A DNA stretch of 35,257 nucleotides, taken from Proteobacteria bacterium UBA1858 (lineage in GTDB: Bacteria; Pseudomonadota; Gammaproteobacteria; UBA4575). The stretch covers positions 18,746 to 54,002 of the forward strand of contig DDIE01000044.1 in NCBI GenBank assembly GCA_002338385.1, read 5' to 3'. A program made the position numbers and the translations under genes. The notes beneath the pieces are model-generated. The model worked only from the letters and a program-made list of their open reading frames with translations, did no database searches and was not told where the DNA came from. Of the stretch, positions 8,144-16,453 are shown piece after piece (the first letter of the stretch is position 1; every line of letters starts with the position of its first letter).

Positions 8144-8617
8144 TTATTGTTGACCGGTATGACCAAAGCCACCCTCGCCGCGTGCACTGGCGGTGAAATC
8201 TTCGACCACATCAAAATCAGCTTGCACGACTGGCACGAACACTAATTGCGCGATCCGATCGCCGGCGGCTACGGTGAATGTATCGCTGCCACGATTCCAC
8301 ATCGACACCATCAATGGCCCTTGGTAATCAGAATCGATTAGGCCCACCAAATTACCCAACACGATACCGTGTTTATGGCCTAGCCCGGAGCGTGGCAGGA
8401 TGACAGCGGCCAGCGCAGGATCATCAATAAAAATAGCAATACCGGTGGCGATGAGTTTTGTTTCACCCGGTGCGATCTGGGTACTGTGATCAATGCAAGC
8501 GCGCAGATCTAAACCGGCAGAACCATCAGTGGCGTAGCTGGGTAATGGAAAATCAGTCCCGATGCGTGGATCAAGAATTTTCAGTTTAATTTTATTGCGA
8601 CTGGAATTGTCTGACAT
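8144..8617 (-). CDS. dut: dUTP diphosphatase
   Basis: A 157-residue trimeric-type dUTPase that hydrolyses dUTP to dUMP and pyrophosphate, keeping uracil out of DNA and supplying dTMP synthesis. All five family motifs are visible in order: SAGLDLRA, PRSGLGHKHGIVLGN, GLIDSDYQGP (catalytic Asp, uracil hairpin), GDRIAQLVFVPV, and the C-terminal RGEGGFGHTG. Its ATG lies inside the end of coaBC with a 26 bp overlap, the usual coaBC-dut arrangement, so translational coupling is likely. Confidence 0.95.
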   Translation of the reverse strand: MSDNSSRNKIKLKILDPRIGTDFPLPSYATDGSAGLDLRACIDHSTQIAPGETKLIATGIAIFIDDPALAAVILPRSGLGHKHGIVLGNLVGLIDSDYQGPLMVSMWNRGSDTFTVAAGDRIAQLVFVPVVQADFDVVEDFTASARGEGGFGHTGQQ

Positions 8618-9818
8618 TGTCTCGGTTCTTATTGGTAAGGGTTGAGATGGATCGAATGATCTTGCGTGCTAATTCAGATTTACGTACTTTGCTAATACTC
8701 TCACGGCCCTGTGGCCAGATAATCTCAGCTGCATTGTAATCGCTGTCAAAACCCTGACCACTGATTCCGACCTGATTAGCCACGACCATGTCGAGTGATT
8801 TCTGCTTTAATTTGTTTTGAGCATGGTCAATAAGATTGTCAGTTTCTGCCGCAAAGCCGACACAAAAACAATCCGGATAATCGTGTTTAACCTGCTTGAG
8901 GATATCTTGAGTTTTTTCACATTCAATGAACAGCTGTGCGTGTTGTTTTTTAATTTTTTGAGCTGCAATATTCAACGGTGCATAGTCAGCCACTGCCGCT
9001 GAGGCAATGAATATATCAGCATCGCTAATGCTGGCCATGGTCGCATTCAGCATCTGCGCAGCTGTCTCCACCGCCTGATAATGAACGCGTGGATTTTTTA
9101 CGCAATGTGTCGGGCCAGTGATGACCTGCACATGGGCACCCGCCTCCACCGCGGCATCGGCAAGCGCATAACCCATCTTGCCAGAGGAGCGGTTACTCAA
9201 GAATCGCACGGGATCAATCGGCTCAATCGTTGGTCCTGCGGTAATCACTACTTTTTTGGCATGCAAGGCTTGATGTTGAAAAACACCGACACAACAATCA
9301 GCGAGTTCGGTTGGCTCCAGCATGCGGCCATTGCCGCTTTCACCACAGGCCTGGAGACCCTTGGCCGGGCCAAATAATAATATGCCACGTTGTTGCAACG
9401 ACTTAATATTTTCCTGGGTGGCGGTGTTACTCCACATGGCCTGATTCATGGCAGGGGCAACGGCTAACGAGCCTTGCTGCGCGAGACATAAGGAGGTGAC
9501 AAAGTCATCAGCAATACCTTGGCTGATTTTTGTGATGATATTGGCTGTAGCAGGCGCCACGATAATCAGATCTGACCAGCGCGCCAGTGCGATATGATCC
9601 ATGCCGGCGGGGTCTAACTCGCCTTTATCCTGCAGGTGAACGGGATAACCGGACAGCGCTTGGAAGGTCAGTGGGGTAACAAACTCGGTCGCACTATTGG
9701 TCATTGCAACACGGACTTGTGCGCCCAGCCTTTGCAATGCACGAACTAATTCTGCACTCTTGTAAGCAGCGATGCCGCCAGATACCGCAACGACAATATT
9801 TTTAGCAGCTAATTTCAT
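8592..9818 (-). CDS. coaBC: Bifunctional phosphopantothenoylcysteine synthetase/decarboxylase
   Basis: A 408-residue bifunctional coenzyme A enzyme. The N-terminal CoaC flavoprotein half decarboxylates phosphopantothenoylcysteine: VSGGIAAYKS, the MDHI histidine, the PAMNQAMW substrate motif, and the active-site cysteine in QACGESGNGRM. The CoaB half joins phosphopantothenate to cysteine using CTP: VITAGPTIEPIDPVRFLSNRSS, DIFIASAAVADY and the KIKK lysine. An in-frame ATG at 9878 would overlap the divergent radC start and add 20 residues lacking family similarity, so the ATG at 9818 (MKLAAKNIVVAVSGG) is preferred. It heads the coaBC-dut-algC-argB group; the 49 bp to radC contains the divergent promoters. 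Confidence 0.94.
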   Translation of the reverse strand: MKLAAKNIVVAVSGGIAAYKSAELVRALQRLGAQVRVAMTNSATEFVTPLTFQALSGYPVHLQDKGELDPAGMDHIALARWSDLIIVAPATANIITKISQGIADDFVTSLCLAQQGSLAVAPAMNQAMWSNTATQENIKSLQQRGILLFGPAKGLQACGESGNGRMLEPTELADCCVGVFQHQALHAKKVVITAGPTIEPIDPVRFLSNRSSGKMGYALADAAVEAGAHVQVITGPTHCVKNPRVHYQAVETAAQMLNATMASISDADIFIASAAVADYAPLNIAAQKIKKQHAQLFIECEKTQDILKQVKHDYPDCFCVGFAAETDNLIDHAQNKLKQKSLDMVVANQVGISGQGFDSDYNAAEIIWPQGRESISKVRKSELARKIIRSISTLTNKNRDNVRQFQSQ

Positions 9819-9867
9819 GCCTACAAGTTTACCAGAAACCATGCATAAACCCGCGTAAATTTCGCCT

Positions 9868-10536
9868 ATGTTGAGCACTTGGCCGAAACAAAGTCGCCCG
9901 CGCGAGAAACTTATTCAACACGGTGCTGAGAGTCTTACCGATGCCGAGCTACTCGCCATCGTGTTACGCACTGGCGTGCGTGGGCAGAGTGCGGTGCATT
10001 TAGCCGAGCAGCTGTTGCAGCAGTGTGAGAGCCTGGCCCACTTGCTGCACAGCGATTTCAGCACTGTTCGGCAAGTAAAAGGCATAGGTGCAGCCAAGTT
10101 TGCTCAAATCGCTGCCGTTAGAGAAATTGCTGAACGCAGTCTCAAGCAAACGTTAAGCCGCAAATCTTTGCTCAACAATTCGCTGGCGTCAGCGGATTAT
10201 TTACAGGGCCGTATGCGCCATTATCAACATGAGGTGTTTGCCTGTCTATTGTTGGACACACGCCATCAGTTGATTCGTTATCAGGAGCTTTTCAAAGGTT
10301 CGCTAAATGGTGCGAGTGTGTATCCACGCGAGGTGGTGAAGTGTGTCTTAGAGGCAAATGCGGCAGCCGTGATATTGGCCCATAATCATCCTTCGGGTGA
10401 TTGTCAGCCGAGTCAAGCTGACAAACATATTACCCAGCGCCTACGCCAGGCATTGGGGTTGATTGATGTCACCGTGCTGGATCATATTATTGTCGGCCAC
10501 TCGGTGTACTCAATGGCAGATAACCATCTCATTTAG
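9868..10536 (+). CDS. radC: RadC family JAMM/MPN protein
   Basis: A 222-residue RadC homologue. The N-terminal UPF0758 region starts with WPKQSRPREKL, followed by a helix-hairpin-helix around VKGIGAAKFAQI (about 70-81). The C-terminal JAMM/MPN+ domain carries AHNHPSGDCQPSQAD, the HxHxnD zinc-binding pattern, with an upstream glutamate in the PREVV segment. The family was named for DNA repair, but that role is disputed and the substrate of the metalloprotease-like domain is unknown. In many gammaproteobacteria radC is followed by rpmB-rpmG; here it runs straight into the convergent bioF with an 8 bp overlap. Confidence 0.93.
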   Translation: MLSTWPKQSRPREKLIQHGAESLTDAELLAIVLRTGVRGQSAVHLAEQLLQQCESLAHLLHSDFSTVRQVKGIGAAKFAQIAAVREIAERSLKQTLSRKSLLNNSLASADYLQGRMRHYQHEVFACLLLDTRHQLIRYQELFKGSLNGASVYPREVVKCVLEANAAAVILAHNHPSGDCQPSQADKHITQRLRQALGLIDVTVLDHIIVGHSVYSMADNHLI

Positions 10537-11707
10537 TGTCGTTGTGGTCTGCGTAAGAATGGTTAATGTCTTGCAGGGCTGTGATCAGTTGATCGATCTG
10601 CTGAAACTCATGCTCACTGCTGAGTGTGATGCGAATGCGGGCGGTATTTTTGGGCACGGTCGGCGGGCGCACAGCGACTGCCAGGATGCCACGCTGCTCT
10701 AATGCCTGGCTGAACTGGAGTGCTTTTTCATTACTGCCAAGGATGATGCCCTGAATGGCCGAATCTGATGACAGGCAGGATAAGCCAGTAGATTTAATCG
10801 CATGCTTAAAATAGTCGATATTAGTGTGCAGACGTGCACGCCGCTCGGGTTGCTGAGTAATGATCTGGAGACTTTGACAGGCGGCCGCGGCCAGTGCCGG
10901 GGCAGGTGCTGTAGTGTAGATCAAAGCGCGTGCGGTCTGAATTAAATAATCAATCAGCGCATGCTGGCCCGCGACAAAGGCACCGCCACTGCCAAATGCT
11001 TTGCCGAAAGTACCGACCAAAATATCAACGTCATCTGTGGCCATGGCCAATGTCTCCAGACTGCCACGCCCCGTGGCGCCTAGCACACCAATGCCATGCG
11101 CATCATCCACGATCAGCATACTATTATAGTTGGCGCGTAAAGCGCTCAGTTGCGGCAGTGGCGCAATATCACCATCCATACTGAAGACCCCATCAGTGAC
11201 AATCAGATTAGCCTCACGGTGATGCTCTTCCAGCATCCGTTGAGCATGCTGGTGATCGCCGTGCTGATAGCGTTGCAGCTGAGCTTGGGTGCCCGCAGCA
11301 GCATCAAGCAGTGAGGCATGATTGAGTTTGTCGGCCAGAATAAGTCCATGCCGTTTGCTAAAGGCGGATAGCACGCCAGCATTGGCTAAGTAGCCGGAGC
11401 CAAAGAGGACAACCTGTTCAACCTGTAGAAACTCAGCTAAGCGTTGTTCACATTCGGCATGGATCTGGAAGTAACCATTAATTAGTTGTGAGGCGCCGCT
11501 GCCACAACCATAATCATCAATCGCCTGTTTGGCTGCACCGCGGACGTCAGCATGGTTGGCTAAGCCCAGATAGTCATTGCTGGAAAAATTGAGATAAGTG
11601 TTGTCATCCAGCGTTACCATCACCGATTGTGGCGCTTGCATTAAACGGCGCTGGCGATAAGCATGCTGTTGCTTCAACTCGGTAAGTTTCTGATCCCACG
11701 CCGGCAT
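10529..11707 (-). CDS. bioF: 8-amino-7-oxononanoate synthase
   Basis: A 392-residue PLP enzyme that condenses pimeloyl-ACP/CoA with alanine to give 8-amino-7-oxononanoate, the first step of biotin ring assembly. Family marks: SSNDYLGLA, GSGASQLINGYF, VDDAHGIGVLG (PLP-binding Asp) and TFGKAFGSGG, whose lysine is residue 236, the same number as the PLP lysine in E. coli BioF. I choose the ATG at 11707; a TTG two codons upstream also opens the frame, and neither has a good Shine-Dalgarno. It follows bioB after 27 bp in the same operon. Its stop overlaps the end of radC by 8 bp. Confidence 0.94.
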   Translation of the reverse strand: MPAWDQKLTELKQQHAYRQRRLMQAPQSVMVTLDDNTYLNFSSNDYLGLANHADVRGAAKQAIDDYGCGSGASQLINGYFQIHAECEQRLAEFLQVEQVVLFGSGYLANAGVLSAFSKRHGLILADKLNHASLLDAAAGTQAQLQRYQHGDHQHAQRMLEEHHREANLIVTDGVFSMDGDIAPLPQLSALRANYNSMLIVDDAHGIGVLGATGRGSLETLAMATDDVDILVGTFGKAFGSGGAFVAGQHALIDYLIQTARALIYTTAPAPALAAAACQSLQIITQQPERRARLHTNIDYFKHAIKSTGLSCLSSDSAIQGIILGSNEKALQFSQALEQRGILAVAVRPPTVPKNTARIRITLSSEHEFQQIDQLITALQDINHSYADHNDTK

Positions 11708-11734
11708 GATCAATGAGCGCTAGTGACGATCTGC

Positions 11735-12688
11735 TTAATGATTAACTTGTGCCTCTAAGCTGATGCCCAAGCGATCAAATAGCTGCAGGTCATGCTCAGT
11801 ATCAGGATTCGGGGTAGTCAATAATTTCTCGCCAAAGAATACTGAGTTAGCCCCGGCATGAAAACACAGGGCTTGCATGGCATCATTCATTGACTCGCGT
11901 CCGGCCGACAGGCGAATATAGGTTTTCGGCAGCAGAATACGCGTGGTCGCGATCATGCGCACAAACTCAATCGGATCCAGTTCAGGGGTGCCAAACAGCG
12001 GTGTACCCTCGACTTGCACCAAGAGGTTAATTGGCACTGATTCGGGTTGTGGCTGCATATTAGCCAGCTGCACAATTAAGCCTGCCCGTGCTTGTCTGCT
12101 CTCGCCCATGCCGAGGATGCCACCTGAGCACACATGAATGCCCGCAGCACGAACATTTTGCAGTGTATCCAGCCGATCTTGATAATCACGTGTGGTAATA
12201 ATTTCACCATAAAACTCGGGTGAGGTGTCCAGATTATGATTATAGTAGTCGAGGCCAACGTCAGCTAAGCGCTGAGCCTGGCGTGGTGTCAACATACCCA
12301 GCGTCACGCAGGTTTCCAGTTGATGAGATTGGACCTCTGCAATCATGTCGATAACGTTATCCAGGTCCTTGTCAGTTGGATTGCGCCAAGCGGCCCCCAT
12401 ACAGAACCGGGTTGCACCCTGTTGTTTGGCGTTCAGTGCGGCCGTCCGCACTTCCTCTATTGAGAGTAAGCGTTCGCGTTCAATACCGGTGTCATACAGC
12501 GAACTTTGTGGACAATACGCACAATCCTCACTGCAAGAGCCTGTTTTGATCGACAGCAAGGTGCTAGCTTGTAAAGCATTCGGATTATGCTGCTGGCGGT
12601 GCACGCTCTGCGCCTCGAATAACAGATCATTAAAGGGGCGGGAAAAGATCTCCAAGGTGTCTTTGACAGTCCAGACAGGTGCGCTCAT
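11735..12688 (-). CDS. bioB: Biotin synthase
   Basis: A 317-residue radical-SAM enzyme that inserts sulfur into dethiobiotin. The SAM [4Fe-4S] motif CSEDCAYC gives C52, C56 and C59. The cysteines for the sulfur-donating [2Fe-2S] cluster are visible in RFCMGAAW, ETCVTLG and HVCSGG. YNHNLDTSPEFY, VPINLLVQVEGTPL and the C-terminal ANSVFFGEKLLTT are typical of BioB. It is the first gene of bioB-bioF. The bioA, bioC, bioD and bioH genes are not in this window. A recognisable promoter lies just upstream. Confidence 0.95.
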   Translation of the reverse strand: MSAPVWTVKDTLEIFSRPFNDLLFEAQSVHRQQHNPNALQASTLLSIKTGSCSEDCAYCPQSSLYDTGIERERLLSIEEVRTAALNAKQQGATRFCMGAAWRNPTDKDLDNVIDMIAEVQSHQLETCVTLGMLTPRQAQRLADVGLDYYNHNLDTSPEFYGEIITTRDYQDRLDTLQNVRAAGIHVCSGGILGMGESRQARAGLIVQLANMQPQPESVPINLLVQVEGTPLFGTPELDPIEFVRMIATTRILLPKTYIRLSAGRESMNDAMQALCFHAGANSVFFGEKLLTTPNPDTEHDLQLFDRLGISLEAQVNH

Positions 12689-12724
12689 AGGTGGCTTCTT
12701 ATTTTGAGGATTTTGAGATGACTC

Positions 12725-12752
12725 AGTCTAAACGGCATAACACCATTGTCAA
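12725..12752 (-). promoter_or_regulatory. Predicted bioBF promoter
   Basis: Reading on the minus strand, a consensus TTGACA (12752-12747) is followed after 16 bp by TAGACT (12730-12725, 4 of 6 to TATAAT). It predicts transcription from about 12718 and a 30-nt leader before the bioB ATG. The -35 touches the comF start codon at 12753, so comF must be initiated further upstream or from an overlapping promoter. Confidence 0.5.
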
Positions 12753-13460
12753 ATGATTAAGTGGCATAAACTTAACAAGCTCTGTCGCGGTGGCTTGCAG
12801 ATGATCTACCCATGGCACTGCGTAGTGTGCGGCTTGATGGCTGAACAGGGCATCTGTTCGCACTGCCTGCCACTGTTGCCGCGTACTCAGCACGTGTGTC
12901 AGCGCTGTGGTCTTCCATTAATTGCTGCTCACAGTGAGGTGTGTGGGCAGTGTTTAGCTAAGCCACCCTATGTAGATCATATATTTGCGCCATTCTGGTT
13001 TCTGCCGCCGCTTGATCGGCTCATCATCGACTATAAATACCATCAGCGCTGGGAAAATCTGTCCTTGCTGGCCACCTTATTCGCACAATATTGTCCGCCG
13101 CCAGTGGCCAGCAGTCAGATCATTGCCATGCCCAGCCATGCTCAGCGGGTGCGTCAGCGCGGTTTTAATGCTGTTTATGAATTATTAAAAGCTATTCGTA
13201 AACGCATGATCTTTACGCACAGTTTTGCGCATGTCGCCCGTATCCGCCACACCGAAGCACAAACCGGCATGCGCCGCGAGCAACGCCAACATAATATGCG
13301 CAATGCATTTGCCCTAAAAAAGGATTTCCAAACCCAGCATGTCATTATCTTCGACGATGTCGTGACCACTGGTGCGACGGTGAATGAATTGGCTCACACC
13401 ATCAAGCGTGCTGGGGTCGAACGCGTTGATGTCTGGGCGCTGGCGCGAACGGTTAAATAA
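12753..13460 (+). CDS. comF: ComF/GntX family phosphoribosyltransferase-like protein
   Basis: A 235-residue ComF-family protein. These are needed for late steps of DNA uptake in naturally competent bacteria; the biochemical activity is uncertain. The N-terminal half has a double zinc-ribbon pattern: CVVCG, then CSHC, then CQRCG and CGQC. The C-terminal half is a type I phosphoribosyltransferase domain with the PRPP motif IIFDDVVTTGAT (about 198-209), preceded by the PSHAQRVRQRGFN segment and ARIRHTEAQTGM. Linkage of comF to the biotin genes is common in Gammaproteobacteria. With dprA also in this window, two competence-type genes are present. The ATG lacks a clear Shine-Dalgarno. Its stop codon directly abuts that of ubiA. 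Confidence 0.9.
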   Translation: MIKWHKLNKLCRGGLQMIYPWHCVVCGLMAEQGICSHCLPLLPRTQHVCQRCGLPLIAAHSEVCGQCLAKPPYVDHIFAPFWFLPPLDRLIIDYKYHQRWENLSLLATLFAQYCPPPVASSQIIAMPSHAQRVRQRGFNAVYELLKAIRKRMIFTHSFAHVARIRHTEAQTGMRREQRQHNMRNAFALKKDFQTQHVIIFDDVVTTGATVNELAHTIKRAGVERVDVWALARTVK

Positions 13461-14339
13461 TCAAATGGGCAACCAGTAACTGCTGATGATGCCAATCAAC
13501 ACCAACATTCCAACATAATGATTATTACAAAAAGCGCGCAGGCAGGCCGTGCTCTCATGCTGGCGAATTAAAATCTGCTGATAAATAAAACATCCTGCCG
13601 CCAGCATCAGCGATAAGTAATACGCCGGTTGCAACTCTGCCAGAGTACCGACTGTCAGCAACAGACATAGACACAACAGCTGGAGCATGGCGATCACCAA
13701 ACGGTCTGCGTCAGCAAATAATATAGCGGTCGATTTAACCCCGATCTTAACATCATCAGGACGATCAATAATGCCGTATATAGTGTCATATGCCGTCGTC
13801 CAAACCAGAGTGGCAGCGAACAATAGCCAAGCGAGTAACGGTGGATGGGAGTCGCTGTGCGCGACAAAAGCCATCGGAATGGCCCAAGCGAAGGCACAGC
13901 CCAGATGGACTTGAGGTAGATAATGATAGCGTTTAGTAAATGGATAGCTGGCGGCTAGTAACACAGCGGCCAAGGCATAGACTAGCGTCAGTTTGTTAAG
14001 CGTCAAGTAGGCAAGTATAAAGGCGATCAAACTGAGGCCACTGAAAATCCAGACTGCCTCAGTTGGGGTGACACGGCCTGCTACAATGGGACGATCTTTG
14101 GTGCGCTCAACATGGCCATCAAATTTTCGATCAGCATAATCATTGATTGCACATCCTGCCGAGCGCATTAAGATAACGCCAATAATAAATACTAAGGTGA
14201 TGGTTGTATTCGGCTGACCGCTAGAGACGATAAACAAGGCCCACAGTGTAGGCCATAACAATAGGTAGATGCCGATCGGTTTATGCAGACGCACCAGCTC
14301 TGCATAGGCAGTTAGTTTGGACCAGAAAACACTCACCAT
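13461..14339 (-). CDS. ubiA: 4-hydroxybenzoate octaprenyltransferase
   Basis: A 292-residue membrane prenyltransferase that attaches the polyprenyl tail to 4-hydroxybenzoate in ubiquinone synthesis. The two aspartate-rich motifs of the UbiA superfamily are present: NDYADRKFDGHVERTKDRP in the first cytoplasmic loop, and YDTIYGIIDRPDDVKIGVKS in the second. About eight to nine hydrophobic segments are spread over the length, and the opening LVRLHKPIGIYLLLWPTLWAL is typical of UbiA. The chorismate lyase gene ubiC, often adjacent, is not here. It is divergent from the carbonic anhydrase gene (44 bp) and convergent with comF at zero spacing. Confidence 0.94.
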   Translation of the reverse strand: MVSVFWSKLTAYAELVRLHKPIGIYLLLWPTLWALFIVSSGQPNTTITLVFIIGVILMRSAGCAINDYADRKFDGHVERTKDRPIVAGRVTPTEAVWIFSGLSLIAFILAYLTLNKLTLVYALAAVLLAASYPFTKRYHYLPQVHLGCAFAWAIPMAFVAHSDSHPPLLAWLLFAATLVWTTAYDTIYGIIDRPDDVKIGVKSTAILFADADRLVIAMLQLLCLCLLLTVGTLAELQPAYYLSLMLAAGCFIYQQILIRQHESTACLRAFCNNHYVGMLVLIGIISSYWLPI

Positions 14340-14383
14340 GTCAGTAGCATACTTGGAATTAATAACCGGGAGTTTAGCGCATA

Positions 14384-14917
14384 ATGACTATTCGAACATT
14401 TCAAAATCATAGTCCCACAATAGATGCCAGTGCATATATAGATGAAACGGCTTTGGTGATTGGTCAGGTGACTATTGGCGCAGACAGTTCAGTCTGGCCG
14501 ATGACAGTGATCAGAGGTGATATTAATGACGTCACCATTGGCCAGCGCTCTAATATCCAAGACGCTAGCATATGCCATGTTTCACATGATGGTCCATATA
14601 GTCCAGGTGGTGCCAAGCTGACGGTAGGCAATGATGTAACGGTTGGCCATGCAGTGGTGTTACATGCCTGCACTTTGGAGGACTGTTGTCTGATCGGAAT
14701 CGGATCGGTCATTCTGGATCATGCGGTGGTACGCAAACACGTGATTGTGGGCGCCGGTTCCCTGGTGCCGGGTGGCAAAGTGCTCGAGAGTGGTTACCTG
14801 TATATGGGACGTCCGGCAAAACAAATTCGAGCACTGACGCAAGCTGAAATTGATTCTCTTATCTACTCAGCACAACATTATGTGAAAGTGAAAAATCTGC
14901 ATCAGGACAACACATGA
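14384..14917 (+). CDS. yrdA: Gamma-carbonic anhydrase family protein (YrdA-like)
   Basis: A 177-residue left-handed beta-helix protein built from hexapeptide repeats (VTIGADSSVW, VTIGQRSNIQ, LTVGNDVTVG), with a C-terminal helix (ALTQAEIDSLIYSAQHYVKVK). Candidate metal-binding histidines occur where gamma-class carbonic anhydrases have them: ICHVSH (65/68), VGH (89) and VLH (94). The tail ESGYLYMGRPAKQIRAL is nearly diagnostic for the YrdA/PaaY/CaiE group. Family members bind zinc, but hydration activity is low or absent in several, so the real substrate is unsure. The gene is convergent with aroE (8 bp), echoing the yrdA-yrdB-aroE neighbourhood of E. coli. Confidence 0.88.
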   Translation: MTIRTFQNHSPTIDASAYIDETALVIGQVTIGADSSVWPMTVIRGDINDVTIGQRSNIQDASICHVSHDGPYSPGGAKLTVGNDVTVGHAVVLHACTLEDCCLIGIGSVILDHAVVRKHVIVGAGSLVPGGKVLESGYLYMGRPAKQIRALTQAEIDSLIYSAQHYVKVKNLHQDNT

Positions 14918-14925
14918 AGACAAGC

Positions 14926-15738
14926 TTAGGGGCGCAGTAATTTAAATATCTGTTCGGTGTCTGGGCGATAGCCGCGCCAGATGGCATACGACTCCGCGGC
15001 CTGCTCGATTAACATACCGATGCCATCACTGCAGCCAGCAACACCCAGTCTGCTCGCCCATTGCATAAACACGGTGGCCTGATCGCTGTAGGCAAGGTCG
15101 TAACAAAAACTATGCGTACTGACAATACAGTCTGGAATGGGTGGTAAGTCCTGGCTGAGACTAGCGGAGGTCGCATTGATAACCAAGTCATAAGGCATGC
15201 TGTCTAGTTGCTCATATGCACACGCACGAACATTACCGCTAGTGGCAAATTGCTCAGCCAGCAGTTCGGCTTTTGCCAAAGTGCGGTTAGCAATCGTTAT
15301 TTGCTGTGGATGTTGGCGTAGCAGTGGTAACAGAATGCCCCGTGCAGAGCCCCCCGCGCCGAGGATGAGAATAGACTGCTGCTGTAATTCAAGACGTAAG
15401 TTATGCGTGAGGTCTTGCAATAAACCGATACCATCAGTGTTAGCGCCGAACCAGTCGCCATCTGAATTAAAGCTGATGGTGTTCACAGCCTGCGCGGCTT
15501 GCGCGTAGTCATCCAGCAGCGAGCAGTTTTGGTAGGCGGCGATTTTAAAAGGCACGGTAACATTCAGTCCTAGGCCACCACTCGCATGGAAAGCGTTAAC
15601 ATGAGCTATAAAGTCTTCCGGCTCGGATAACATGCGGGTATATTCCAGAGCTACTCCTTCCTGATGGGCGAAGGCGTTATGAATCTGTGGTGACTTGCTG
15701 TGTTGAATCGGATTACCGATCACGGCGTATTTGATCAC
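14926..15738 (-). CDS. aroE: Shikimate 5-dehydrogenase
   Basis: A 270-residue NADPH-dependent enzyme that reduces 3-dehydroshikimate to shikimate in the chorismate pathway. Seen in order: the substrate loop YAVIGNPIQHSKSP, the catalytic lysine in NVTVPFK, NTI and the NTDGIG aspartate, and the Rossmann LGAGGSARG followed by NRTLAKAE, which fits NADP preference. The C-terminal GIGMLIEQAAESYAIWRG is conserved. The frame is open to ATGs at 15795 and 15789, but these add about 19 residues without family similarity. The GTG at 15738 gives exactly the AroE N-terminus and the usual length (E. coli 272). No start has a strong Shine-Dalgarno. Confidence 0.92.
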   Translation of the reverse strand: MIKYAVIGNPIQHSKSPQIHNAFAHQEGVALEYTRMLSEPEDFIAHVNAFHASGGLGLNVTVPFKIAAYQNCSLLDDYAQAAQAVNTISFNSDGDWFGANTDGIGLLQDLTHNLRLELQQQSILILGAGGSARGILLPLLRQHPQQITIANRTLAKAELLAEQFATSGNVRACAYEQLDSMPYDLVINATSASLSQDLPPIPDCIVSTHSFCYDLAYSDQATVFMQWASRLGVAGCSDGIGMLIEQAAESYAIWRGYRPDTEQIFKLLRP

Positions 15739-15821
15739 TGTAGTTTTGGGAATTTTACGATGCCAAATAGTACCATGTGCTGTCGGCATGAGCATCCATG
15801 GCGGGACTAATGGTCGACTAC

Positions 15822-16199
15822 TTAAACGGCCTCGAAATGATCTTCAGATAATTTGACGCTGCCATCATCTTGCTTAACCCACATCTCTTTGTGAATCACA
15901 CCTGATGCTTTATTCATAATCCAGTTTGCAGTCAGCACAGCCTGTTGCTCATTGATAACTTTTATATTGGTATTGAGATAAGTGATATCTGAGAAGCCAT
16001 CCTTAATCAGCTGCTGCCAGAACGATTGAATAGTTTCGCGGCCACAATAAATACCGAATGGGATAGCGTGCATGATGGCATCTTCCTCATATAATGCAGC
16101 ACAGGCGCGTGCATCACCATCATTGAATGCATCCTGCCATTGTAGGCTTGCTGCATTAACCGCCTCTTGCAAACACAGCTTGCTAGTATGACTCACCAT
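15822..16199 (-). CDS. NTF2-like (SnoaL/DUF4440) small protein
   Basis: A 125-residue protein with the NTF2-like cone fold pattern: an N-terminal helix (AASLQWQDAFNDGDARACAAL), the YEEDAIMHAIPFGIYCGRETIQSFWQQLI segment typical of SnoaL-like or DUF4440 domains, and three beta strands (INEQQAVLTANW, GVIHKEMWVKQ, VKLSEDHFE). Such proteins range from isomerases to ligand-binding proteins, and no substrate can be named. An ATG at 16199 is preferred over a GTG one codon earlier. It sits alone between aroE (83 bp) and ndh (254 bp) and probably has its own promoter. Confidence 0.75.
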   Translation of the reverse strand: MVSHTSKLCLQEAVNAASLQWQDAFNDGDARACAALYEEDAIMHAIPFGIYCGRETIQSFWQQLIKDGFSDITYLNTNIKVINEQQAVLTANWIMNKASGVIHKEMWVKQDDGSVKLSEDHFEAV

Positions 16200-16453
16200 C
16201 ACTGGATCTCACGTGTGCATAGAGCGCTGGCTGTAGTCTTAAAATGTGAGTAAATTTGAACAGCAGACAACAGGTAGGTATCGCACTTGAGAGCGCAATA
16301 TAAATGCTGATGATATTTTATATGCATGGAGTATCTCCACAAAGTTTTAGCGCATTTCAGGCGCTGGTTGATGTCTCTGTGTCCCCATTGTCACTGCTAA
16401 TTAATGCGCTTAGCAATAATTTACAATCTACCATAAAGAATGCTCAGGTCAAG
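16200..16453. other. 254 bp intergenic region between ndh and the NTF2-like gene
   Basis: Non-coding on both strands as far as I can judge. It must contain the 3' end of the ndh transcript and the promoter of the small minus-strand gene. A possible minus-strand promoter is TTGTGG (16342-16337), a 16 bp spacer and TAAAAT (16320-16315), giving a leader of about 105 nt. A short inverted repeat, AGCGC/GCGCT with a 7-nt loop, lies near 16350-16366 but has no T-tract, so I do not call it a terminator. Confidence 0.4.

Noticed and set aside
12718..12752. Possible BirA (biotin operator) palindrome in the bioB promoter.
   Set aside because: A GTTTAGACT half-site resembles part of the consensus, but the opposite half does not match and the spacing is about 9 instead of 14-15.
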